From NCBI GenBank assembly GCA_031216915.1, contig CM062289.1, positions 20,624,520-20,688,519 of the forward strand: 64,000 nt of DNA, written 5' to 3'. Every line of letters starts with the position of its first letter. The first letter of the stretch is position 1. A program made the position numbers and the translations under genes. The stretch comes from Pictodentalium vernedei. Taxonomy: Eukaryota > Mollusca > Scaphopoda > Dentaliida > Dentaliidae. Shown in pieces: positions 45,569 to 57,166 of the stretch. The notes beneath the pieces are model-generated. The model was not told the DNA's origin, searched no databases, and worked only from the letters and a program-made list of their open reading frames with translations.

Positions 45569-46768
45569 TTAGTCCCCTACGGCGCTTTTGGGACATAAGG
45601 TGTTTTTGTCACATAAGACATGACCTTAGTCAGCAGGAGTATCAGACCTGGGGGCCCCCAGGGGGGCAGTTTTGGTAAAATAATTGGGGATGGTTCGGCC
45701 TGGGGACGGTTCAGCTAGGGGACAATTCGTGTTTCATGACAACAGTCAACAGGAGTGTCAGACCTTGGGGTGGTTTGGGTAAAATACAGGTTATCAGACA
45801 GGATTTCAAATGTGAATGGAATTTAAAAATTGAGAATTGAGAGAAGTGGAGCTTGAACCATGTTGGAGGGAGGGGTGGTAACATAAAAATAGAGAAAAAA
45901 AAGCTTAAAATACACAGCAAAAATGGTTGCCATACGCCATCTTGGATTTTGAAAAAAAAATATTAAGCGTGCATCATCCCTTCAGAACCATTTATCCATG
46001 TACCAAATATGAAAGGTGTAGCTTAAAGCATGTTGGATGGAGAGGTGGTAACATAAAAACAGTCAGACGAACAGACAGAATATTAATGGAATATTTTGAG
46101 CATGCATAATCTCCTCACAACCCTTTATCCATGTACCATATATGAAAGGTGTAGCTTGAACCATGTTGGAGGGAGGGGTGGTAACATAAAATAGAAAAAA
46201 GCTTAAAAAACACAAAAATGGCTGCCATGGCGCCATCTTGACTTTTGAAAAAAAAATATTGAACGCGCATCATCCCATAACAACCCTCTATCCATGTGCC
46301 AAATATGAAAAGTGTAGCTTGAACCATGTTGAAGTGAGGGGTGGTAACATAAAATAAAGAAATAAGCTTTAAAAAACACAACAAAAATGGACGCCATGCC
46401 GCCATCTTGTATTGTGAAAAAAAAATATTGAACGTGCATCATCCCCTCCCAACCCTCTATCCATGTGCCAAATATGCAAAGTGTAGCTTGAACCATGTTG
46501 GAGGGAAGGGTGGTAACATGAAAATAGATAAGAAAGCTTAAAAAAACACAACAAAAATGGCCGCCATTCCGCCATCTTGGATTTTGAAACAAAGATTTTG
46601 AGCATGCATCATCCCCTCAGAACCATTTATCCATGTATCAAATATGAAATATGTAGCTTAAAGCATGTTGGAAGGAGAGGTGGTAACATAAAAACAGATG
46701 GACGGACAGATGGACAGACAGACGGAGTGCAATCCTATAGTCCCCTTACGGTTCCCGTAGGGGACTAA
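45569..46768. mobile_element. Tandem-repeat element with TTAGTCCCCTACGG ends
   Basis: The ends are TTAGTCCCCTACGG (45569-45582) and its exact complement CCGTAGGGGACTAA (46755-46768). Inside are about six ~135-170-bp units, each with CATGTTGGAGGGAGGGGTGG, CGCCATCTTGGATTTTG and GTGCATCATCCC. A run of GACGGACAGATGGACAGACA-type units lies near the right end. I recall this layout as common in molluscan genomes. No protein or clear target duplication is seen. Confidence 0.75.
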
Positions 46769-47299
46769 AAATGACATTGAGAGTCAACACTCCATATCAA
46801 TGATAAAATTGAATAAAAAGAAATGACTGACTGAATGAACACCCAATGCCCCATGACGTGACACCCGATATTTTTGGGGTTGGGGGCTCCCGATTGGTCA
46901 GAACGGGCCATCTGACCAACCGTCTACTCCCGAAATTTGGGCCAAAGCAGTGTGTTGGACATTATCTGAAAAATGGAGACCAGGGACAAACAGGGTTTAC
47001 GACCTGATCTTCATCTTGAAGACTGCCCTAACCGGGGCCACGAGTCCTCAACTGCCAGGATTCCTTCTTCTGGGGCCTTCAGAATGCACCTCACGGGAGA
47101 TCAAGGTGCCTGCAAGATTGTATTAGCAATTAACAGAGTTGATCATTTTAGTCCGTGGCTGCGTATTCGTATATTCCCCAGCAAACCAGCTCAATTGAGC
47201 AAACCTGCTAATTATAAATCAGCAAACCTGCCCAAATGAGCAGGCCATCCTCTATCCGCCACCTGAGGACCCGCCTAGTAGGAGTTGATCAACCCCTCC
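46769..47299. other. Non-coding / eroded gag region
   Basis: There is no clear protein. Two to three ~32-bp units with GCAAACCTGCTAA/AGCAAACC lie at 47179-47245. The eroded 5' part of the following gypsy element is probably here. Confidence 0.45.
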
Positions 47300-49150
47300 C
47301 CCCCCCTAGGGATGAAGAGGTTATCAACAAGAAAGAGGCAGGGGTCGTGGAAATTATACACTGCAACGACCAATTGCAGGAAACACTTCAAGCCACGATG
47401 CTTCAGATGCGGTAGCGAGGACCACAAAATAAGAGAATGCCCAAACTAGTTAGTGCCTCTGTTACTGGGTTGAACCATGGCACAAAACTCGATAGTCAAC
47501 AAGACCCCAAATTAGTTGGCGGCTCAACCGAAGCAGACATAGAAATAATTGGTATCAGAACTACAGCACTAATTGACAGCGGCAATTGTATTAGTGTAGT
47601 ATTGAAGCCATTTTATGAAAAACATGTGAGGGAAACACTGATTCAACCATTAAAAGAAATACTCAACATTGAATGCGCAGATGGAAGCAAATTACCATAC
47701 CTTGGCTACATAACCACAACTTTATCTACCAACGGCATCCCCAATTGTCAAGAAAAAGACTGTTTATTTTTAATTACACCAGAAACCAGCTACAGTACAA
47801 AGACACCGATACTGCTTGGAACCAACATACTAGACCAATTTATCACTGATTGCAAGAGAGTCTTTGATGACTATTACCTACAGAGAGCAAGTCTACATAC
47901 TCCATGGTATCTTGATTTTAGATGCATAGCTCTTCGAGACCGAGAACTAAAGAAAGCTAACAACAGAATCGCCAATGTCAGATCGGCCAGACCAACACAA
48001 GTCATAATAGGTCCCAACCAGTCAGTTGATATCAATGGGTACTGTGACAGAGAATTAAATTTCCATACAACTAATGCTATACTACAAGAAACATCAGAAT
48101 CCAGACTGCCTAATTGTATAGACATCACACCTACTGTTATCAAGTATAACTACAAGAAGAATGGCAACATAACAGTTAATATTTTCAACATCATGACTCA
48201 GTCTATATTAATTCCACCCAAAGCTGTGATCTGCGAGGTACAGCCAGTAGCCATCGTTAGCTCAGTTTTCGACAAGATAGAAAAGGAAAGCAAATTTGAT
48301 GCCTTCAACCAAATACATATTGAAACAGATATTACCACTGATCAGAAAGACAAGTTGACTACACTTCTACAGAAACACAAACATATATTTTCAAAGAATG
48401 ACGAAGACATAGGAAAATGTGATTTGATCAAACATAGGATTGACTTACTCAACGATGTACCATTCAAACAATGTTACAGAAGAATACCACCAGCAATGAT
48501 AGACGCAGTAAGGGAACACCTAGAACAACCTTTGGCAACCGGAATCATCAGAAAGTGCAATTCTCCCTGAGCATCAAATATCGTCTTAGAACACAAGAAA
48601 AATGGAAAACTAAGAATGTGCGTTGACTATCGGATGTTAAACAACCAAACCATCAAAGACGCATATGCACTCCCCAGAATAGAGGAAGTATTTGATTGCC
48701 TGAACAACAGCAAATTTTTTAGCTTTATTGACATGAAGAGTGGCTACCAACAAGTGGAACTGGAAGAATGTCACAAGGAACATCGGCCTTCATGGTTGGA
48801 TCACTAGGGTTCTACGAATTTGAGAAAATGTCATATGGCTTGTTGAAAAGCCCAGCCACATATCAGAGATTAATGGAAGAATGTTTGGGAGATTTGAACA
48901 TGAAAATCTGTGTAATCTACCTTGACGACCTCATCATACTTTCGGAAAACTTTGATCAACATTTAGAGAGATTAGACACCGTATTAACACAACTACATCA
49001 ATGCAACTTGAAATTAGCCACAGAGAAATGCTACTTCCTTAAGAAACGAGTGAAATTTTGGGGCCACATCGTAAGCGAGAATGGCGTAGAGACAGACCCA
49101 GAGAAAATTGAGAAGGTAAAGAACTGGCCTACTACATGTTCCTTTGATAA
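47300..49150 (+). pseudogene. Gypsy-type element fragment: zinc knuckle, protease, RT
   Basis: In order: a CCHC knuckle CFRCGSEDHKIREC (47398-47440); a 377-codon frame from 47437 with an aspartic protease (TALIDSGNC, DSG at residues 47-49, where gypsy more often has DTG), then the RT N-terminus (HIFSKNDEDIGKCDLIKHRI); a TGA at 48568, after which the same frame continues with KLRMCVDYRMLNNQTIKDAYALP and FIDMKSGYQQVEL; a frameshift near 48770; then MSYGLLKSPATYQRLM, catalytic VIYLDDLII and GHIVSENGVETDPEKI. Homology ends near 49150, before RNase H and integrase. No LTRs are seen. Confidence 0.9.
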
Positions 49151-50660
49151 ACTCAGCAGTACTCTTATCATTTCAGAAGAGATACAGGAAAAATATGCCA
49201 TGGTGTAACTTGGTGCGTTCAACAGTTGTCTTAAGATTCTGATTTGCGTGTTCTGTGAGGTGTCTGTCCTCTGTTGTATTTTGGACTTGGACAATTTTGT
49301 CAACACATGCATGATATTTCAGGTTCAGTGAGAGGTTTCCGCTGAGTTATGCGTCGCATTAACCTTTCATCCACAACAGCGATGTGGAATTGGTTCCTAC
49401 ATTTTCAGAAATATTGAGCTGACAGCTCACGTCTGTGGGTAAATCTTTTTGATAAGGAGTAATCGGGGTGGAGTGAATAATACCTGCTATGATAAACTTT
49501 CACTCATTAACCCTTTAACAAGAGGTGCCCAAATGTACGTATGCACTTCTAGAGTTTACTAGCTGAAGTTCCGCACCTACATTTGAATTTTACCGGAAAT
49601 TTCACACTGAGGTTTATATATTTTTTAATCTTGAGTAGACCAAACATGGGAAGTTGCATTTTACGTGTAAACTCGTGTCAACCCTTCAACAAGTATAAAC
49701 CTAGGGGTGCACTCCTACATATACAGAGATATCGAACTGAAAATCTGGCACTTTCAAACTCAGCTGACTTGGCCCTTATAAAAATGTATCATGGTAAAGC
49801 ATGGGACGTCCCAAAATACCTGGTATTACCATGGTATTACCAATTATTTTTGGATTTACCATACCATTGTACTTTTTATAAGTGTGTGTGTGTGGGGTGG
49901 GGGGAGAGGTTAATATTTTTTTACATGAATAAGCATGCGTAGATGAAATTTAACCTTTCAACTTAGGAACATGGGATATAGTGTACATGTTACTCATATT
50001 TGGGCCAAAATCATCACTGTTTGATATTTTATGTGCAACGTCGTTTTCACTCTTCAACAAGAGCAATGTTGGGATGCACTCCTACATTTTGTAAAGATAT
50101 TGAACTGAAACTTTCACTTCTAACAGCAACTAACTTGGGTTAAATTTTGGAACAGGCATAAGCATGCTCAGGAAAATTCTTTTACCCGAGAATATTGGAT
50201 ATAATGTATACGATGCACCAGAATCATCACTGTAAAATAATTATGAGCCCACCCCCTCCATAACCACACACCCTTCATCCAGACTGAGACGCATTCAGAA
50301 TTAGCAGGTACCATTTGTTGAGCCATAATGCCAAATCATGGGTGGGGTGGGGAGGGTCCAATATGTTGCAGGGGAGCAAAAATCTAGATTCTGCTGTTGA
50401 AGGACAGAGGCCAAGGGCAGGATAGGGCGGTACAGGGTATGGAACATGTGTCCCCCACCCCATGGATGAAAATTTGTAAAGGAATTAAGCTTAAGCTCTG
50501 GCGGGATAGAATTATTTCTCTCCTCCCTCTCCATGGTTGTACCTTGCATATGCTTTTTTTTGGTTTCAAGACTTGAAGAGCGACTCAATATGTCTCATTA
50601 TTTCTTCCCACAAGCCTTTAAAGTTTATCCGGGTTGTCTTCAAAACTGGTTTGATTCGTT
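49151..50660. repeat. Non-coding, diverged repeats of ~170-350 bp spacing
   Basis: CAACAAGAG...GATGCACTCCTACAT...AGATATTGAACTGAAA-type blocks recur near 49360, 49510, 49680 and 50045, so this is an old, irregular tandem family. A G-rich tract lies at 49886-49906. No gene. Confidence 0.55.
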
Positions 50661-50667
50661 CGCAAAC

Positions 50668-51340
50668 ATGGGCTGATTTACCTGGTTCTAATTATCTTTA
50701 GAGGTTATTATCTGTAATTCTTATCGATGCCTACACTGTCTTCAGCGATAATATTCACCTCAAACTAGATATTTTCTTTTGAGAAAACCCGAGAAACCCA
50801 ACATTTATTTTTCATGGGATCAGTTTGGAAATTAAAATCATGGGTGACCTATTTTTGCTTGTTTACATTTTATAAACAGATTCACCGATGTCTGGTGATT
50901 AATTTTCTCAAAATGCTTCACGGTTGTTGTTGGCTCCTTTTTCACCAAACATTCGGTCCAAACCAGTTTGTCTCAGTGCGTTTCTTCCTGAATCAACTAT
51001 TATTGTGGGACTATTCATATTTCTATTTGTCTTCAGACAGAATCGATTCGAACTGTTTTGGGTCGAAATCTTCAAAATGATTTGTTTCTTTAATTCACAT
51101 CAATCTACTCTTGTCAAACATTTCTCTCTCTCTGTAAAATGTTTGATGGTGTGAGTCTTCCACACAAATGGGTCGATTTGTCTGGGTCCAATTTTCGTTA
51201 TAGGCTATTTCTGTAATTCCTATCAGTGTCGATTCTGAAGCTATAAAGCTCGCTCCTAATCAGTATTTTGTTTTGGGAAACCTCAAATATATTTTTAATG
51301 AAAGCAAAATTATGGTTGAACTATTTCGTCTTAAACTTTA
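50668..51340 (+). repeat. Diverged direct repeat, ~500-bp period
   Basis: TCTGTAATTCTTATCGATGC near 50709 and TCTGTAATTCCTATCAGTGT near 51210 start similar stretches that continue through TTTTGAGAAAACC / TTTTGGGAAACC. No coding potential. Confidence 0.6.
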
Positions 51341-51359
51341 AAAGGGCATTTATTGTATA

Positions 51360-51617
51360 GAAACGCTTAGGTTCAGGCAAAAGAAAACCTCGGCCAAGTT
51401 CTATTTTTGAACCAATCTTTACCAAACTTCTGGGGTAACTTTTTTATCAACGTGGGGTGAGAACAAGTGTTTTGTGGTATGGTCTGAAATTCAACATAGC
51501 CGCTGACTGCCGTTTTGTACAAAATTGGGTGCAATCAGATTGTTGCGCAGAACTTCCATATGGAAGCTCTGATTTGAATCATTTTTGTAGGAATGTTTAG
51601 TAACATGGGATATATAG
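51360..51617 (+). repeat. Host repeat unit interrupted by the 51626-57166 element
   Basis: TTTTGTACAAAATTGGGTGC, GCGCAGAACTTCCATATG and AATGTTTAGTAACATGGGATA are shared with 57340-57445 and, more weakly, with 57815-58150. The unit continues after the element at 57167 (CATATAATATGCC...AATTATGCAAATTAGAC). Confidence 0.8.
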
Positions 51618-51929
51618 CATATAATCGGTGGGACTTCTTACCGACAACAACCGAGAACAAATTAAAATAATAAATAAAGGCAAAAATAAATATTAATTGT
51701 TAGCATATAGGTGCCCTATGTTGTATATAAAATAAGAAAAAGCAAATTTAAAGCTTTTAGACCGACTCATTCTGTGGTGATGCGGATTATTTATCAATTT
51801 CGGATTCGCCGCCAAACCGAGAAGAGACAACATGCCGAGAACAAAACCAATTAATATATAAAGATCGAAATAAAAGTTTATTGTTAGCGTATAAAGCATG
51901 TAAGTACTCTAAATTATGTGCAAATTAGT

Positions 51930-52400
51930 AACCAAACAATTTTAAACCAGCCAGGTCAATGGTGAATGGGATTATTTATTAATTCAAACATTCGGAGCTG
52001 AACCGAGAACAGGCTACTTGCCGAGAACAAAACAAAAATTTGAAAATGAAAATAGAAGTCTGCTGTTTGCGTATAAGGCATGTATCTACTCTAGAGACTA
52101 CTTGCCCAGAACAAAACAAAATAATATTTCAAAATGAAAATAAAAGTTTATTGTTAGCTTTTAAGGCATGTATCTACTATATATTATGTACAAATTAGTA
52201 ACAATTTTTTTTTAAACCAGCCAGGTCTCCGGTGAATGGGATTATTTATTAATTCCCACATTCGGAGCTCAACCGAGAAGAGGCTACTTGCCGAGAACAA
52301 AACGAAATTTGAAAATGAAAATAAAAGTATCTACTCTATATTGTGTACAAATTAGTAACAAAACTATTTTAAACCAGCCAAGCATATGGTGATCTTTGAC
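51930..52400 (+). repeat. Subterminal ~165-330-bp units with GCCGAGAACA
   Basis: Units with TTTAAACCAGCCAGGTC, GGGATTATTTATTAATTC, CATTCGGAGCT and CTACTTGCCGAGAACAAAAC occur near 51935 and 52215, with partial units between. They extend the ACCGAGAACA iteration of the left terminal repeat. Confidence 0.8.
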
Positions 52401-52618
52401 TGACGGTCGATTGATTATTCCCAAAAACTGCAGTCGTGGCAAAAAAACCTGGTCAGCGAAAGCGAGTGATGAACTCAAAGACGAGTAGTGGCGTTAGCAG
52501 TAAACGCCAACGTCTGGTGCTAGTGGGGTCCCAAGTCGCGGGACGTTTGTGACGCAGGTCTGTTTCCGATGACGGGTAAGATTCCAATTATGGAACAACC
52601 TAAGACAGGGACAGCTGG
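52397..52618 (+). pseudogene. Second copy of the element-gene 3' end
   Basis: 52397-52490 translates to LTDGRLIIPKNCSRGKK followed by a charged end and stop, homologous to 39720-39838. It is followed by GGTCTGTTTCCGATGACGGG and GGAACAACCTAAGACAGGG, as at 40150. The upstream coding part is missing. Confidence 0.45.
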
Positions 52619-55464
52619 GGGTAATACTTTTTGCCGGTAAAAAGGACGGTATCCAGTAAAAAGGACGGTAAGTGTATGAAAACTACGTTTTAAAGTACTA
52701 AATGTACCTCTGAACGTGTGAAAAGTGATTATTTAAGGAAGTTTACGCCATAATAAATATATAGAAGAAAGATTAAGTATTGTTTGTTTTAATGTAGACT
52801 ATTTACAAGAGAAAATAGATCATTTCGCCATCGACACTGATCGACACGCCATTTTGTGCAAGGAAAACAACAAATTCGCTAAGGTGCACAACGGGGTGAA
52901 TATTATCATACTTGCTCGATGGAGGTGTAGCTAATTTTAGATGTTTCTGTTCACTACGAGGGGATTTAACAGAAATATTTTTTTGGAGAGAAACCATTTA
53001 TAATTTGAAAATAGTCTGCGATAAAACAAACAATACTCAATCTTCGTTTCATATTGCGCACGCTTTATTAAATTGTCACTTCACACTTTCAGAGGTACAT
53101 TTAGTACTTTAAAACAGTTTTTATACGTTTACCGTCCTTTTTACCGGCAAAAAGTTGTGTTCAAGCTTTTTTTTAAACGGGGGTTCATATTTTATTTTCA
53201 GTTAGCGTTTCGCCAAACACATGCCGAGGTGATAATAAATAAAAACCAACCATACATCCGAGTGGATACTAGTTCTAGATTCCTGTAAGTCCCACCTCAG
53301 TGATACCCACGTGAGCCTGTTAAGACAAGGGCCCCTTGTGCTCACTCCACCAATCCCTATGTGTAAGCTCACAGTGGTGGGCGGGGGGGGGGGGGGGGCT
53401 GCGGGGCCCCAAATGCAAACCGTAACTTACTGTTTTTAATCCCCATGTTTCCTCAGGAGGCACCAGAACCGACCTGAGAGCTTAAGAATTTGAAGAAAAA
53501 AATATCCAGGAAAAGGCCCACAACCGTGAACCGTGGGAAGGAATACGGCCAATTCCACAGTTCAAGCCATTGAAATATGCCAGCGTTATGTCGATCTTGC
53601 GCACCCCCATACCCACCATTTCGAAAATATGGGAAATGGATTAAATATCTAGAGGGGCATAGCCAGGATTTTGTAATATGGTTGGGGGGGGGGGGGGGGG
53701 GGGGGGGGCAATCATGATATTTGAAACTAGGGCTAGACCTCCCCAGAGACAAATTATCGTAAACAATTCATCAGTTATTAATTCCAATCGCCCGCTCTAC
53801 ACATTAGTGTCTATCATACACAATATGTATAGTGGGCGACTGGAATCGCCATTCAGTTATTAATATATTTTAATTTTCAGCTTCCAAAACATAGCTTATG
53901 ACCCCTCATTGGAACGAGCGCGTTGCGGACTTTAGGCCCAAGTTTGGACTACCGTCTCATCAGATTGATAATGCGTCTGATGACTATAGACACACAGGCG
54001 TAACATAGTTTATTCAAGCTAATTCCAGACAGACACTGGCCGCCAATCCCCCCAAAACAGTATGTGACAGTTTGCATTTTCTTTCTTTTTTGGGGGGGGG
54101 GGGGGGGGGGGCAAACCCCACAACGACCTTCGAAATATCATGATTGCCCCCCCCCCCCCCCAAAAAAAAAAAAAATGCCCCCTCCATTATAGCATCCTGA
54201 CTACGCCCCTACTAGATAAAAAATCCATTTCATATTTTCGAAATGGTGTGTGTGTGGGGGGGGGGGGGGGGGGGGGGGGGTTAGATCGATTTTACGCTTG
54301 AACTGTGGAATTGTGCGTATTGCCTCCCACGATTATTTTTTTCTTCAAATTCTGAATCTCTGAGCTCGATTCTGGTGCCTCCTGGGGAAACGTGGGGGTT
54401 AAAAACAGTTAATTATGGTTTGCATTTGGGGGCTTTTAGCCCCCCGGGCCCACCACTGGGAGCTCTCAAGTAGGGATTGGTGGAGTGAGAATAAAGCGCT
54501 CCAGTCTTAATAGGCGCCTGTGAGTATCAATGGGGTAGGACATACAGGAATCTAGAACTACTATCCACTGATGTGTGGTTGGTTTTAATATTTATTATCA
54601 CCTCGGCATGTGTTTGGCAAAACGCTAACTGAAAATAAGTTATGAACCCCGTTTAAAAAATAGCTTGAGCACAACTTTTTGCCGGTAAAAAGGACGGTAA
54701 GGGTATAAAACTATGTTTTAAAGAACTTGGTGTTCAGCTGAATGTGTGAAAGTGACAATTTAATGAAGCGTACGCAATAAATATATATAACGAAGATTAA
54801 GTATTGTTTGTTTTTTTGTACACTATTTTCAAATCATAAACTTTCTCTTCCCAAACCTCTCTCTTTTATCCCCGTGGGAACCCCGGGAAGTAAGCAGCAC
54901 TTGTTTACTGTGGTAAACCAGTTCCGCTTTACTAGTAAAATAGGACCCAGTCTTCAATGCTTGGGGTGAAAGTCCTCTAAAATGGGCAACATGTAGATCA
55001 ACGATTGACTAAACTTGACTTCATCTCCATGTTGTGTCACGATTAGCCATGGTGCATAAATATGTGACGTTAACCACCACCAAACAAACAAACAAACCTC
55101 TCTGTTAAATCTCCTCGTAGAGAACAGAAACATCTAAATGTTACGCACATGAATTAGTTACACCTCCACCGAGTAAGTAATATTCATCCCGTCGTGTACC
55201 TCAGCGAAATCGTTGTTTTCCTTGCACAAAATGGCGTGTCGATCAGTGTCGATGGCGAAATGATCTATTTTGTCTTTAAAATAGTCTGCAATAAAACAAA
55301 CAATACTTAATCTTCCTTCAATATATTTATTATTGCGTACGCTTCCTTAAAAAATCACATTCCACACATTCAGAGGTACATTTAGTACTTTAAAACGTAG
55401 TTTTTATACACTTACCGTCCTTTTTACCGGATATCGTCCTTTTTACCGGCAAAATGTATTACCC
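52619..55464. mobile_element. 2.85-kb palindromic element, ACAGCTGG duplication
   Basis: ACAGCTGG lies at 52611-52618 and 55465-55472. The ends are GGGTAATACTTTTTGCCGG and CCGGCAAAATGTATTACCC. The two halves are inverted copies almost to the centre near 54000. The terminal ~180-bp block (ending ACCGTCCTTTTTACCGG) appears four times: 52619-52805, 52990-53155 (inverted), 54670-54835 and 55275-55464 (inverted). Long G tracts lie at 53383-53398, 53684-53708, 54092-54111 and 54256-54280, and a C tract at 54147-54161. No protein. A paralogous empty site at ~40272-40283 confirms the ends. Confidence 0.92.
54863..55093 (+). mobile_element. Retroposon (SINE-like) in the right arm
   Basis: AAACCTCTCT flanks it at 54853-54862 and 55094-55103. 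It is absent from the equivalent position of the left arm (~52985). It ends in a (CAAA)n tail. Its last ~55 bp (TTAGCCATGGTGCATAAATA, then TGTGACGTTAACCACC) match the 3' end of the SINE at 57446-57803, but the first ~150 bp differ and are not tRNA-like. Confidence 0.85.
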
Positions 55465-55860
55465 ACAGCTGGCACCATAAAGTGAACACCATACGGTGTC
55501 CACTTTCAAAAATAAGTGAGTATACAGTACGTGGAGAGTGGATTGTAATTAAATCACCCGCGGAGTGGAGTTATCACCCAAGCTATAACTTTCAAATTTT
55601 GTACATATCGACAAAAAACATAAGCAATGTTTCAGCAAATGGACCTCCGGGTTTAACCCGGAGGTCCATTGGCTGAAACTTTGCCTGTGCTTGTTATGCT
55701 TTGCAACAAATTTGCAATTACTGCTTGGGTGGAATCTCCACTCTGTGGGTGATTTAGTGATAATACACTCTCCACGTACTGTATTAATTAGGTGACGCAG
55801 GTCTGTTTCCGATGACGGGTAAGATTCCAAATATGGAACAACCTAAGACAGGGACAGTTG
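55465..55860 (+). repeat. Element-interior repeat, interrupted by a MITE
   Basis: This continues the block broken by the palindromic element: CACCATACGGTGTCC, AAAATAAGTGAGTATA, the MITE (55525-55781), then TTAATTAGGTGACGCAGG, the second GTCTGTTTCCGATGACGGG and GACAGGGACAGTTGG. It equals 40150-40280 without the insertions. Confidence 0.85.
55525..55781. mobile_element. 257-bp mariner-like MITE, copy 2
   Basis: The ends are CAGTACGTGGAGAGTG and its exact complement CACTCTCCACGTACTG, flanked by TA (55523-55524, 55782-55783). The internal palindrome is GGACCTCCGGGT-TTAA-CCCGGAGGTCC-like near 55640. It is the same length as copy 1 and has better-preserved ends. The empty site is seen near 40217. 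Confidence 0.92.
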
Positions 55861-55865
55861 GCTGG

Positions 55866-56346
55866 AGTAGTCTGGAAAACAAGCGCTGTGTTCACAAAAT
55901 GTGTAATTTTTATAAAATTCTCACTGGGAATGCTCCGAACTTCCTCCACGAACTTTTACCATCTCGTGTCGCCGACATATCCCAATACAATTTACGAAAC
56001 GCATCTAATTTTGTCCCTTATTTCTGTCGAACGGAACTCTTCAAACGATCATTTTTCCCTTCGTGTATTGAAGTGTGGAATACCTGACAATCAATCTGTG
56101 TGAGGACAACACGGTGGATGTTAGGTTAGTACGGACGTGGAATGAGCACGCAAAAATTAACTGATCTCAACAATGTTCTGTGAATGTTCCTTAGCGGCAT
56201 TAAACTAAATTTAGAATTGAATAAATTGTGGGTGTGTGGGGGGGGGGGGGGGGTCATCATCACTGGAATTTTTGTTGTATACTGTTATTTTTTTTTTTTT
56301 CTTTGTCTTCTTTGATTTCAATCTGCTTTTACCCGTTTTTCTATCT

Positions 56347-56407
<61 letters not shown>

Positions 56408-56605
56408 TCTCTCTTTCTTTATTTCTCTCTCTCTCTTTTGAGTTAACTTCTTTTGTGTATAATGTTTACATATTGTTATATTTTGTTCTGCCTTTTGTAA
56501 TCTATTAGTCTTTGTACAGGAGCGGAGGGTTTTCTAAGTGGTCAGCACTTTTCCTCCAATCCTGATTTGCATTGTTGAATGGCAAATAAAAATATGTTTA
56601 ATCTA
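55866..56605 (+). pseudogene. LINE 3' end (RT C-terminus and 3' UTR)
   Basis: From 55866 the translation reads WSSLENKRCVHKMCNFYKIL, then LLPSRVADISQYNLRNAS, FCRTELFKRSFFPSCIEVWN and a stop near 56087. This is the typical last ~75 residues of CR1/L2-type ORF2. About 500 bp of 3' UTR follow, with a G tract (56239-56252), a long (TC)n run at 56350-56405 and an AATAAAAATATG end near 56585. It is severely 5'-truncated. Confidence 0.85.
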
Positions 56606-56607
56606 AC

Positions 56608-56830
56608 GAACAAACAATTTTAAACCAGCCAAGTCTACATGTATGACTTGCAGGTCCAAAGCCCTGGTAAATGGTGATGGGATTGTACGTACCAGTATAG
56701 GCGACAAAAGAACAAACAATTTTAAACCAGCCAAGTCTACATGTATGACTTGCAGGTCGAAAGCCCTGGTAAATTATGATGGGAATTGTATGTACCAGTA
56801 TAGATAACAGACAAATTTAAATTTGTATTT
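56608..56830 (+). repeat. ~95-bp tandem units near the right end of the 5.5-kb element
   Basis: Two units with TTTTAAACCAGCCAAGTCTA, TGACTTGCAGGTC and GGTAAATGGTGATGGG are homologous to 40335-40515. Confidence 0.88.
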
Positions 56831-57166
56831 TCACCGAGAACAGACTACTTACCGAGAACAAATGAAACTAGACGCAGTCAGTGTTAATTAACAATTTTGT
56901 TCTCGGCGAGTAGTCTCTTCTCAGGTGTCAATTAACAGTCACAATCTTGTTCTCGGCAAGTAGTCTCTTCTCGGTTTGGCGGCGAATCCGAAATTGATAA
57001 ATAATCCCCATCTCCACAGACAGAGTCGGTCTAAAAGCTTTAAATTTGGTTTTTCTTATTTTATATACAACTTAGGGCACCTATATGCTAACAATTAATA
57101 TTTATTTTTGCCTTTATTTATTATTTTAATTTGTTCTCGGTTGTTCTCAGTAAGTAGACCTACCCG

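Larger units (their letters stand above)
51626..57166. mobile_element. 5.5-kb inverted-repeat element, CATATAAT duplication
   Basis: CATATAAT lies at 51618-51625 and 57167-57174. The ends are CGGTGGGACTTCTTACCG and, on the other strand, CGGGTAGGTCTACTTACTG. The inverted repeats continue for about 220 bp at high identity, including CAACCGAGAACAAATTAAAA. ACCGAGAACA and related motifs are iterated inside both ends (51640-52330, 56835-56990). The interior has a short coding remnant (~52400-52490), then a nested palindromic element, MITE, SINE and LINE fragment. No transposase was recognised. Confidence 0.9.

Noticed and set aside
56228-56508. Serine/leucine-repeat protein frames
   Set aside because: They are translations of a (TC)n microsatellite in a LINE 3' UTR.
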